In this document: positions 26,113 through 38,300 of the stretch, in pieces
Layout: every line of letters begins with the position of its first letter
Position numbering within the stretch: position 1 is the stretch's first letter
NCBI GenBank assembly: GCA_003993805.1
Contig: RSEF01000001.1
Span: 144,130,068-144,194,067, forward strand
Direction of reading: 5' to 3'
Length of the DNA stretch: 64,000 bases
DNA from: Himantopus leucocephalus
Lineage: Eukaryota > Chordata > Aves > Charadriiformes > Recurvirostridae
The notes under the pieces: generated by a model
Databases searched by the model: none
Told to the model about the DNA's origin: nothing
The model's input: the letters and a program-made list of their open reading frames with translations, nothing else
Made by a program: the position numbers and the translations under genes

Positions 26113-26999
26113 ACTTTCCAAACCCTGGATGTTTTTATTTTCTCTGTAGCTTGTTTATATGTAGGTGTGTGTTAGTAATCCATATATTTTGGTCTGATTC
26201 ATTTTTACACTTGTTCTTGGAATTGTTTTACTGTTGGAGCAGGCTGCTGTGAGAAACTCTTCTCTGTAGGTAAAATCTGTAGAGGTGCTTAGTAGCATTT
26301 GCATACAAGTGTCTTGAAAAAGGTACTGCTACTGTTTTTGGTTTACAGAGAGTACAGCTGTGTATCTCATTTTTCCTGACAGGAGCAATAACCTCATTAG
26401 AATTCTTAAAACACAGTAACAGAAAACACAAGCTCCTAGAAACTGAATTGCAGTTCAGTCCCGCTGCTGTTTGAAGCTAGCGTGAGAATACTTGTTGATA
26501 TTTCCACTTTTCTTGCAATTTAATTACATAGCCCTGAGATGGATTCCCTCAACTTTAGGAAAATTTATTTGATTTTGATGTTTTTTATGTTTGTTTGAAA
26601 AAAAGGGTATAAGAGAAGCAGTATTCTGGATGACTGTCGTGTAACTACAGCATTTAATAATTTAGTAATTGTGAAGGGTTGTGCTTGCGTTCAAGCTTAG
26701 TCTGACAAATATTCCATTTACTCCATTAGAACAATCCAGCCTGTATCCTGACTACATATACCAGTTTTTATTACTTAAATGTTAAGTAGCATTAACGTTA
26801 AGTAAGAACGAAGATGGGACCAAGAGGGACATGTGGGAAAAAGAGAGATATCGGGGATTGTAAGACTAGCTGTTCTAACTGCTGCTGTCATGATTTAGTG
26901 ATACTCTTTGCTTCTGAATATTCCTGTCCTGATCAAACACAGTAATTTATTAACAGTAATTATATATGCGTATGTGGGCGGGTTGTTTAGCGGTGTTGA

Positions 27000-27041
27000 T
27001 TTTTTTTATTTGTTTGGGTTTTTTTGTTGTTTTGGGGTTTT
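27000..27041. repeat. G/T-rich low-complexity tract
   Basis: T8, gggT7, T4ggggT4 and similar units. It belongs to the same class as the tracts at 17140, 35324, 56729 and 61094. Confidence 0.8.
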
Positions 27042-30000
27042 ACTTCTATGTACAGAAGTGTTGTTTTTTTTCTGAAGTATCGTGTGTAGACTATTTAACA
27101 GCTTTCATATCATGGCTTTCATGCTTTTATAAAGTGCATATCAATTGGAATGGTAAACATATTTACATTATTTGCTATTGGAAGTAGTATTTGACTAAGT
27201 AGGTGTCTTTGTATTCAGTGTCTGTAAGTGCTGCAATTCCCTGCTAGAATCTTTTGGGAAGTATTTGGGAACCTGATGGTGGAGACAGAGTCCTTAGAGG
27301 GTCCCTGATCTGCCATCACCTAATTATTTACTCTACTAGAATTTCAGTGGTGCTGTTAGTAAAATTATAATATGACAGAGTATATTAGAGCAGTTTAGGT
27401 TTATGATCAGCACATGTTGTTCTTTTCAGAGTTGGAAAGAGACGATTATACGTGAGTCTCTTAATCCTCATTTTTTGGCTCTGTTACAACCATATGAAAT
27501 ATATTATTGTTTATATATAGACACTGTAGTCATACAGTTACCCTTGGAAAAGACAAAGGTGCAAGTAAACTACCATCATGTGATAGGATGAGTTATTTAC
27601 TCACTCTGACTTCAGACGGCTCCTTCAGTGTGATGGATACTTAGTGCCAATGGTTGTGACGGGAGGCAGTGAGGGATGGAAGGGAAGAAACAAGTAGAGC
27701 ATACATTTTTAAAAATAACATTGGTACCTCCCACCTGGGAAGAAGGAACAAGGCAAACCTGTCATCTTTACAGAAGGTGGTAATGACTTCTGCTTTTATT
27801 GATTTTTTTTTTTTTTGACTGGGAGTATTGAGAGAAATAAATGCATCATAAGTCATTCAAGACTGTGCAAGGTGTTGAGTGTACGTATCTGCTGCTTCAC
27901 AAAACCTTGATTTCTCCATTTCCCACTGCATGGGGACTCACTGCACCCTTTTAAAGATTAATTTAGTACTTGTTCTTCCAGAGAACTTGAATTTGCCTTC
28001 CCAGAGGCTATAGGCCAGTATTATCAAAAACCCTGATTAAAGACACTCTTCCAACAGAAACTGTCTCTAAAACAGAAACGTCTTTTATAACTTTCATGAT
28101 TTCTTATGGTTACAAGTTACTGCCATTATTTTGGCTGGTTCATGATAACTGACTTTGCTAAGCCTTGGTTTCCCTTTTAGACATGCTTAGGTGAGTTTAG
28201 GCAGTCTGATTTTTCTGTCAGTATTTACTTATTAATTGATAGCACAAAGCAAGTGAAACTCTTTTTATCTTTTTGGCTGAAAATGATTATCTTCCTACTA
28301 GAGCCAAGAGCATCGTATCATCCAACTTTCCTTTTGCCACTTGTGTTTATTAGCTTTTTGGTTGCTTGAAGATGTTTTGGTTTGGTTTTTGTTCACTCGC
28401 CCCAAGCTTCCTTATCATGCTGCCCCTAGGACGCTCCGAGCATGTCAGCAGACTGCCCATCTTACTGCATGTTGCTTTCATGTTGTCTGCATTACGTGGC
28501 TGTGACACTTCAGAGACATAGTTCATACAGTCCTCAGCCATTGCCAAATCGCTACCCCAATGAACACCTAGTAGCTATAGACAGCAGAAGGTAAGATGCA
28601 AATCTTAGTGTTTTCTTTATTCTTCCCTAATGTCATAAGTCTCAATTTTATTGTAAGATCAAGCACAAAGACAAAATGTAACCTATTCCTCATTTAAAAG
28701 TCCTTCTAAGATGACCTGAGTTATTCTCTTTCCAGGGCTGAATTAGAGAAATATAGATGGAAAAATGCCTGTAATTCAGGACTACCATGTTAATGATCTT
28801 GAATAAAAAATATCTAAAATTCACCCACCAAAAAACTGCATAGATGTCTCAATGTATCTTTCGGCAATTTTTTTAATGCTTCACTTTTGTTTTAGAGGAG
28901 CGTATTTCTAAAATTTAGCTGAATATTTTCTATACAATGCATTTCATGGAAAAAAGTACTTATAAGTGGAACTACGTGAGATGTACTGTTGCACACGTAC
29001 AAAAGGGCATATGCTCAGTTGTTTTCCTCTGTCCCCACACAGCTTCTTCATTTGGCGATCTTCAGTCGATTCATAATGCTCTGTGGTGTACTTTTATCTG
29101 TTTGCCTTTCTTTGACTCTGTGGGGTCTGTACTTTCAAACTGAAAGCACCTGAAAGCTTATGGTTGTGAATTTGAGTTGATCAGTTCTCATGAACAGATT
29201 GTCACAAATAATGACAGTTAGTTCAAAACCCTAAACTGGTTTGTTACTGATGTTTTGTAAATGTACAGAATGCTGAACTAAAGTCCTGGAAGGAGTTAGG
29301 GTTTGTGTTACCTTGCTGTGAGATATCACCAGTATTTTTCCCTGTAGAAGGAAAGATTATATGTACTTTGAAACCTCCTTAAGTGAACAGCTGAGGGCAG
29401 ATCCTTTAAAAACTACTGTACAGAAAGAACTTCCCTGTACAAGTAGTTCACTGAAGTTGATGGAATGTCTAGGGAGATGCAACTGCTTACATGCACTCAT
29501 TCTTCCAGGACTGAGCATTTCACAGTCCTTAATGGCTCTGCGGTTCTGTGTAGAAAATTTCCCAATTTCTGTATTGTCAGCCCATATGTTTTTAGTGGGT
29601 CATTTGAACTTCTGCAACCTTTCAGACAATGTGAAAATGTTTTAAATAATCTAGGCAAACTCTCTGGTGGACATCAGAGGAAAATTTTGAGTAAGTGGAG
29701 GGAGAGGAATGCCTCATTAAACTGTAAAATAAAAGCTCTTTTTTAAAATATAATCCCTTTCAAAATGTTTTCAGCAATACATATACGTGCATGTAGTAGA
29801 CATGCATAACGTATGTGTGTGGTATGCAGAAATAGACACTAGGTCTAAAACCAGAACATACAAGTTAAGGTATCAGAATTTATTTTTAAAGGGACTTTTA
29901 TTTTACAAAATAGAGAGAAAGAAGGGAAACATATTGTCTGGTCTCATTTATTAATTCAGCCTTTTTTCCTCACCTAAGCAATTGTATAAAGCTGATCTTC

Positions 30001-33000
30001 TATATCTGAAACAGAGTTTTTACAAGGAAATAGAATGTGTGTTGCTAACCCTTCTGAACCTTGGTGACACTTGCAGTGACGCTCTGTAATATTGACCCAA
30101 CTTCTTTGTGCTGTGTTTTTTACCTTTTCATTGTTTCCTTAGTGAGGATTCAGATATTTAGAAAAGGGTAAATTTTTTTTTGGTATCTTTAAAGTGAGTA
30201 TACTCTGCTCCCCAATAGTTTGTTGGTTTTTTTTTTAAGGTTCACGTGTTTCCATTAGAAGCTGCCCTTCTCTTCCCACTCCCCCACCCAGCGATTTCTG
30301 TGTGGGTTTTTTTTTCTCATGAAGCTGAAACTGGGCGTACAAGTTACAGGGTTGAAGAACTCCTTCAGGGCTTCCTTGCTCGTGCCTGGAGTTACTTGTA
30401 ATGTGTTGGTGACTTGCCTCTCCAGTCTCTGTACTATGTTCTTCTGCTGTGAAATTGCACCACCATGAAACTGAGCACTGTAAAGAAAGAGAGAAAGTAT
30501 TTATTATAGCTGTGTTAGAGAGTGGTTTTAATTTGAAGACTGGTTATATTAGTGGAGGCTTTCTGGGTCATGCCTTTGAGCCTGTCTGTACTAAAATGAG
30601 CTACTCAATTCCTAGCATTGAAGAATGTATGTGGAGGGACAGACAGGAAGATGGGATTTGAGTTTTAACAACCACCACCACCAGAACTTGCTAATGAGTG
30701 CGAACAGATATATTTGTTTCCTACTCATGTTTTCAGGTGTTCATAAAGCAAGAACAAGATTTGCAGGGAGATGCTAATTACTATCTCTTACTAGATTGCG
30801 TTGTTGGAAAAATTGACTGGCCTTCCAGACTCAGTATCCCCTCATCAGATCTGACAACAAGCAACAAAATTAAAGATAAATACTGGCTACAGGCAATTAT
30901 TTTTAGTTAAGGACACTTAGTATTAGCTGGTTAGACTGCTTGAGAGAAAAGGGAAGTTTGCATCACTGGAGCATGATACATAGTAGCAGGAGGAGACCTG
31001 AACTTGAAACAGCATTATTACTGCTCTGCTGCTGTTATACCCATACCATCATTTTGCTGAACTTCACCTCAAAGTAGTAAGTTTAGCATTCCTGTTACTC
31101 GCAGGGAAATGCACATAAACAGGACTTGTGAAAAGGTGTCACAGGTAATGATTCAGTGAAAATATAGAGTGATTAATTACAAGTGCTTTTCTAGGTGTAC
31201 AAAAAATGCATCGGCATTGTAGTAATTGTCGGGTAAACATCATTTGGTGCTACCAACAGACTTCCTTGATTTTTTTGTGATGTTAACAGTGGCCACTTAA
31301 AATATTTTTTCTTTTGCTCTGAATGTGTGTGCCTTTAAATGAGGACATTTAATGGTGTAAATATTATCTGCTGGAAAAATCCATAGTATAAGATAATATA
31401 GAACGAAATTGTTCTTTGTAAACATTATGGATGAGCAGCCTCACTTGCAATAGGTGCTTGCATCTGTCTTGTTCTGTCTGTAGCATTGTTCTTTCTTGGT
31501 TATAGGACTGTTAGTATAATGTATTGTCAGAGTGCTTCTGCTGTGAAGTAGCTATACAGCTAAGCTTGGCTTCATGGATGTCTAGTAAAACCCTGTACAG
31601 CAAACAAACAGGCTGTACCAGTAAAAGCTCAATCAGTTAAACCAGTTTAGCTAGTTTAATTAAGTCAGTGGTAGGGGCTTCTGCTGGTTCAGTTACAAAT
31701 CACACCTGCCAGTCTTCCTGTTCCAGTTATGCTGGTAGTAATCTGCAAGTAGGTACCATTTTAGGAAATTCCACTTTAGTTATTTCTAACATACATAGCG
31801 CATCATTGCAGTGTAGTCTCTTCCTTTTTTCCCCTCCTCTTTTGTATCTTTTTTTTTTTCCTTTTCTCCAAAGAATTTACTGCCATGCTTCTTAGGTTTA
31901 GTTAGCTGTAGTTAGGTTAGGATATAGTTATTAGCCACCTGCCTCCTTACTTGATACATTTTCTGTACTCTTGCAAGACAGAAGAGAAGTTTAAGATTTG
32001 AATTCTGTGAGTGGAATTACAGAGTAGTTAGTATGCGGACATTATTTTCAAGTGAAAGTGCTAGAAGTGCTATGATAGTGGTAGATGTGTAAGTTGTGTA
32101 AGATGCTAGGACAGTATTTAAGATCCGAATAACTATTGCTTTATCATAAAACAGTAGCATGAACTCTGTTTTTGTATTCAACTGTTAGCAGATGAGACAA
32201 CTAGAAAGAAGTGATTGAACAGTTTCTTAGTGTTTTTAAGCAAAAGGGATACTTAGAAATTATCTGGAAAAGCTTCTTTAAGATGAACCCATAGTAAGCT
32301 AACGCTACTGTACAGACCATCACAGGAAACATAGCTAGGGCATCAAATGACATTGTTTAAAATGCTAATGAAGCGTTTCCGTGCACTGCAGAAACCATAG
32401 CTATGCTAGCACAAAACTGCAGTTGTGTTCAGTGGTGTGTTGCCTTGCAGCTCGTCTCTACTGGGTGCACTTATGTGCAGAGAGAAAAGCTGTGCAGCTT
32501 GTACTGCATTAGATAGCTTTCATGCAGGTAGTAAGGATGAAGATGTCACTAAGCAAAGTTTGAGGAAGCACAAGTTTGATCAGGAAAGAAACAGAGATTT
32601 ACAGAGGAAAAGACATGGCAGAAATGGGCACAGGAAAGACCACCTAAATTCAGGCATCTCTGACCGTGTTGGGAAAAACAGTGCTCTAATATCTGCCGAC
32701 TACGTGGTGGATTATATGGGGTCTTCTCTAGAACCTTGTTCACATCCTGCTACTAGAATACCATTTCCTTCGTTTTGCTGTTTCCAACTTAACCTGTTAG
32801 AAATCATTCTCAGAAGTTGTTCAGCATAACGTCTATACCTGAGTTTAAGAAAGGTAACTTCTCAGGTGTGAATTCTGCCACACTGCCTTGTGTTAAAGGT
32901 TAGCATGGACAAATTATGGTTCTTGCCAGAAGCTCTGTAATAATATAGTTCCCCACAGGAGAGTTGGATGCTTTTGTATATATGTTATATATGGTCACTA

Positions 33001-33377
33001 TTTTTTGTCTTAGGATGTGTATGTTGTAAAGAATACCTTTTAATCTGAAAGGTGGCATTTTAGTTAATCATGGCTGTCTAAGAATGAGTATTGGAATTGC
33101 TTGAATAGTTATGTCTTACATGGCTTCATTTCTTCTCCTTGCCCTCACATAGATACTTGGGCTTGCACTTTATTTGCAGTGCTTTGTTTTTGGGAGGCCT
33201 GTTTTATTCTGTAAACGTCATTCAGTAACTGCAGGTCGTATTTGCTTCCACAGTACAAAGCATTCTCCCTTCTCTCCATCATTGCTACAGCCCAGCCTGA
33301 TATCTAAAAAACTAGGGTTCTTATTTTCATTCATACATCATAAAGGTAGAGTAAACAAATCTGGATAATGGGGCCAG

Positions 33378-33477
33378 NNNNNNNNNNNNNNNNNNNNNNN
33401 NNNNNNNNNNNNNNNNNNNNNNNNNNNNNNNNNNNNNNNNNNNNNNNNNNNNNNNNNNNNNNNNNNNNNNNNNNNNN
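33378..33477. other. Assembly gap, 100 N
   Basis: Exactly 100 Ns. Open frames drawn across it are meaningless. Its right edge is unusually GC- and CpG-rich for this intron. Confidence 0.97.
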
Positions 33478-33535
33478 CTCCTCCTCGCAGGTGGGACCCC
33501 ACTGCGCTTTTCCGCTTCCGTCCCTCCAACAGGGC
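33478..33535. other. GC-rich, CpG-bearing patch beside the gap
   Basis: About 58 bases from ctcctcctcgcagg to cttccgtccctccaacag are GC-rich and hold four CpGs, against an AT-rich, CpG-poor neighbourhood. They include a cttccg (ETS-like) site. The patch may be the edge of a CpG island lost in the gap. This is suggestive only. Confidence 0.4.
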
Positions 33536-35323
33536 AAGTAACAAAAGTTAGCTGCCTTGGGTGTTGTAGCAATAAGTGCAAGCAAGAGCCTCTCTGCATA
33601 ACATGCCTTGACATCAATTATAAACATAGGTCTTATCACTCTGAGAGCGAACAGTTCCTGTGCAATATGCTGTTGATTTCAGTAGTTAGAAGAGGCTTAA
33701 CTGAAAAGTAAAATTACTGAACAGAAAATTGGTTCTGTTTTACCTCAAACCAGGACAACATGCTGGACAGACATGACATGATAAAGAGTGATACGTAGTA
33801 TTCCAGATTAAGCCTCACTATTGCATTCTATGTTGACTTTGACTCATCCATTACCCATTTAATCATTTCCTCTCATTTTCAGTAACCCATAAATCAGTTC
33901 ATGGACCTGTATTTGTCAAATGGACTCAAAACAATGTGAGAAGCATAATCTGCATTTTGATTTGAAAAACAGTAATTTTAAATATCTTTTTCTAACTAGT
34001 CTGAATTGATATAACTTTCTCTGAAACTCATCCCATTATAAGGTTGGTTTTTAGAGCTGTCCATTGATTATTTTTGGATTTGTTCGTGCCATCAAGATTG
34101 CTCTTGTCTCATTAGCTACTAGACATGTAGTTTGGTCTTTTCTCCAAAATTGCTTTTTACTGGCTTGATTGTGTGCCTGTGTGTGTTAATTTATGAACTT
34201 TATCTGTCAGCCAGTGAACCACCTGCATGCTGCCTGGTAAGCAGGACACAGGCTGGGATGAGTTTTGTTGAAGAAATCATACACTGAAGTGTGCACCAGG
34301 TTTTTTGATTACCTGAAATAGCCTCCATTTCACAGTTCCCATAGAGCCATCTTTTCTATACAACCTTCTTTCTTTTACTTCTAATTATAACTTTCTCTTA
34401 TGAGTTCTTACAGTCGGAGAATTCCCAACCTGTAACAAGAGGAAAGAAGGATTTAATAATTTAGAGAAAAATGATTGAGTGAAAGGGAAGAGAAAAACGA
34501 TTGTGGAAGACAAAAGTTGTGATATGTATGGGGCTTTATATGCCTTTGTGGAACGACTAGAATAATTTGGCTTCCAAATGAATCATACTCCTCTTTTGTC
34601 ATTCATGGAGGGCTCTGCTAAGATGGAGCCTTTGTATGAACAAGATTTTTTCAGATTAGAGCATTTGAGCAGCCTGTTCTGTCTTGAAGTAAAATTTATT
34701 TTCAGCAGCCATATTCTAAATGTGTTGTACCCATTTGAGGGAAACACAGAAAGCAAAAAACCTTGCAGTAGAATTTTATCCCCGAGTTCAGTGACGCTTG
34801 GTATAGGCCAGGCCAAGACAGAACATTATCTAGATTACATTTGGAAATGGAATATTTGCCTCTTGGATTTGTAAACCTAGGACAAACTTGTGAGGGACTG
34901 GTATTAGTTTGGTACTGAATTTATGTCAGGAAAATAGAAGAACAGTGAAATTATAGTAGAGAAGTTGAGGGAGAATATTGTAATGACTGGGAAGGACATG
35001 CTTGCTGTTCTGAAGAGTTAAAACTGATGACCGCTGTTAAACTAGGTAGAAATAAAAAAAAAATAAAAGGATGAAAAAGAACATCATGCAGTTAAGATTT
35101 CTGTTGAATTACTAAGAAGGGCTGGATTTGAGAAAGGTGATTGAAAGGGAGTGAAGCTGTGGTTAAAAGGTTTGGATAGAGCACAATAGCCCAGGCTAAT
35201 ATGCTGAAAAATGTAAATGCTGTAAAAAAAAAAAAAGGCCAACAGTAAGATGAAAGTGGACTGGAGGAAATGCCGAGTAGTGTTCAAACCCAACATAACC
35301 TCTGCTGTCCTTCCTCTTGTTTT

Positions 35324-35350
35324 CTTTTGGGGTTTTTTGGGGTGTTTTTT
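35324..35350. repeat. G/T-rich low-complexity tract
   Basis: ttttggggttttttggggtgtttttt. Paired G4 runs are separated by T runs. Confidence 0.8.
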
Positions 35351-38300
35351 CTTACATCATCTTCTTCAATTATCACCCGTCTTAGTAAGCATGCCCCTGT
35401 GGCTTTCTCAGCAGACCATAAACAGTGTCTGTAAACAATCTCTGCTCCACCTGTTTCACAGAGGCTTAGTAGTAAGGCAGAGTGGCAAGGCAGGTGAGAG
35501 CTGAGGGAATGCTTAGGAAGTTAAGAGTTGCAACACTGAAGTTAAGCAGAATGGCTCTTAGGAGCCATCCAGTAGGGCCCGCTTTCTATTTGTACAGAGG
35601 ATACCAAGGTTTAATACAAGCAGTGAAGAGATCTTGGATAAAAAAAAATCATATTCTGTGACAATGTCTGCTGGCAAAGACAGCCAGCTGTGTTTGTAAG
35701 ATTTTTGTCCTGTAGTGTTTTTAAATGCGCCGTAGTGACTTTATATTGGTTTCCCCCAGTTAGCCTCCTTTTAAACTGCAGTCAATGGTTTAATCAAAAT
35801 CAGTACCTCTGCTTTTGTTTTGGCTTTGGGGGTTTCACTTTTGACAGATACTCGCAGCTTCTCACAACAGGTACTTTGCATAGCTTTGTTTTATGGAATC
35901 TTTTATTATTAGTGGTTTGTAGTATTAGCTTCATGGATTTGATCCAAAGCTCATGTAGTCTATTATATGGCTCCCTTTGGATTGCACTGCCTATTGCCAA
36001 TAATAAGATACTTTTTCTTCAAGTTATGCTTCTGCTTGAAAATTTTAATGTATGGCTCTGTACATGTATGTGTCTCTTACCTATCTCCAGACCATACTCT
36101 GAGTTTTCTTGCAGTCTCTGAGCAGGAGCAGAATACACTGCAAACTGCATGGACCAGTGTCGTGACTTAAAATGACGTATCTATGGGATTTGTTTATTGT
36201 CTTTTTCTTTCTTGAAACTTCACTCTCTTAAATGATATTAATAAGAATTAATTGTGGTTGTCTAAGGACAAAACTTTTGAAGTTGAATCAGTAAAATCTG
36301 GGTTTTTTTCTATTAAGGATGGGGTAGCAGAAGGTAGCCCTTGAATCTATCACCTTTGCAGAAACTGAGTGCCATGAATTCTCTTTCTTTCTTTGCGGCG
36401 AGAGTGGTATTTATGTCATTTTCCTTGGTTGCCTCTAAAGATCAGATTTCATTATGACCACTGTTTGGGATAGGCATCTCTGCAAGCAGTGCCCTGGGAA
36501 CCTACTGGAAAAGTTTCTTGTTCAAGCTGACAAATCTCTGTGCTAGAGCAACACAGCACACCTTTGTTCCACAGCTAATTATAAATACTTCAGGCCTTAG
36601 GGCTGCAAGTACTCTGCATGTTAGGAACTGAACACCTGTATTAATCTAACCTTCTTTCTTCTGAATACCTGGCTAATATCTCATTAATGACTGCATTATT
36701 TAAAATTGTTCACGCATTTATGTAACTTTGCCTCTAAAATGTTTAGTGATACCTCTAATATTTGCTTACAGTAAAATAGATCTGAACATTCAAGAAGGAC
36801 ATTCATTCTGAGCTTTTACTAGCTGTTTAATGGCTGCTGTAGTGGCTTCTTTGACACCAGCATTTGACCAGTCTGGTTAGTACTGTTTGGTGACACTTCG
36901 AGCATAAAAGATGCTCAATAAAGCTTAATGTTCTGCAGTACAACACTAGTAGTGCAGATGGCAAACAGCAGTTTCATTCTTTGCGAACTTGGACCGCTTG
37001 CACGGTGTTTGCATAAATTCAAGCATGATCTGATGCAAGGAGAAATAACATCTAGTTGTCTGTTTTCAGCGTAGCATGCCAAAGTCAAAGCCAGTAATGA
37101 CAATATGTTTCTGATTTGAGTTTCAGATTTTTTTTTTCTTTTTGGTAAAATATGAGTGATTCAAACAACAACTTGTTTGTATGAATATAGTGTCCCTAAA
37201 ATGGTCACGTAAGTAATGTGATCAGAGGATCTACTCTGCTTTATGAAGCTTGTGGAGGAACTAGAGCTTTTGGTAAAGAAGAAAATGCTACTTAATAGGG
37301 AAATTATTTTACCCTTTAAAATGGAATTGCAACAGTTGGAATGATCACAGCTGGGAAGAGACTGTCCTACTGAATTCTGCTGCAATTAAAAAGAAGAGGT
37401 ACTGACATCATTTTGCTGCCTTCTTGCAAACCTTGTAACAAGAACTGTGGAAGGAAATGTGACTGCCCTCTTTCTTGAGAAGATACTGACAAAAGCAGCA
37501 AGGGTGAGATAAAGGCTGCAGAAGTTTATTGCAGAAGCTATTTCTATGTCAGTTTTATAGCCGTTCTGCTGAAATGAAAAGAGTAACTATCGCTGTAGTT
37601 TACTGTCACAAGTAACCTAATCCAGAGGACTTTCACAGCTCAAAGAATGCAGCGTACTGCAATGAAAGCTGGTAACTCTTGAGGTGGTAAGATTCATCAT
37701 ATAGTGCAACAATGATCATCTTGGATGAGTATCTTATTTTCTGTAGGAATTCTTAGAAGCTACCTTTTGTCAAAAGCAAAGCTTTTTTCTGTACTCCTTC
37801 ATTTCTTGTGAGGAAAAAAGGAGTTTCTGCCTACACAGATGGGATGACCAGCTGACTCACAAGAGCATGAAACTTTACATTATCATGTTTATTCAAATAT
37901 GATAACCTGTCATATCAAACACATTTGCTCCACAGTGTATTTCTACTTTAAAAGATCATTAGTTAAGTAATCATTTTTTTTTTAAATGACAGAGTTCATG
38001 AAGAAAATTATCTACTTTTTAAAAAACAGAATAAATCTGGAATAAATGAATTGACATGGCTAAAGCCTGAGGCATAAGTTTAATTAGTTACTGGCATATC
38101 TTCCACTACAATTATTATGCAGTACATACCTCAGGAAATGTTTGTCTCAATGGATTTATAATGTCTTATGCTGCATGAATTTATTTTACAAATGTTAAAG
38201 AAATGAGAGGAAGTGTTAGGGAAACTTTTTTCATTAATTTCTGAAATGATGTTAGAAATTTTAAGCTTATAACTGTGGTTCATCATCTCTGTACTTTTCG

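Larger units (their letters stand above)
19971..33377 (+). other. SH3KBP1 intron 2, first part
   Basis: Non-coding. I searched by eye for the next SH3KBP1 exon (EIKK..., then the linker to SH3B) and saw no match. Contents include a 16-bp perfect palindrome at 20254-20269, a CpG-bearing patch near 20836-20925, an N plus poly-T at 21322-21344, poly-C at 26088-26112 and a G/T tract at 27000-27041. A 134-codon open frame at 32425-32829 has no recognised homology. Confidence 0.85.

Noticed and set aside
31893..31940. ttagg-like words suggesting interstitial telomere repeat
   Set aside because: Only scattered ttag/ttagg words, not a TTAGGG array.
33327..33639. Open frames spanning the 33378-33477 gap
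   Set aside because: Same artefact of Ns; flanking residues match no family.
35690..36121. 143-codon open frame rich in hydrophobic residues
   Set aside because: T-rich sequence naturally encodes Phe and Leu runs. No conserved motif, and part of it is open on the opposite strand too.
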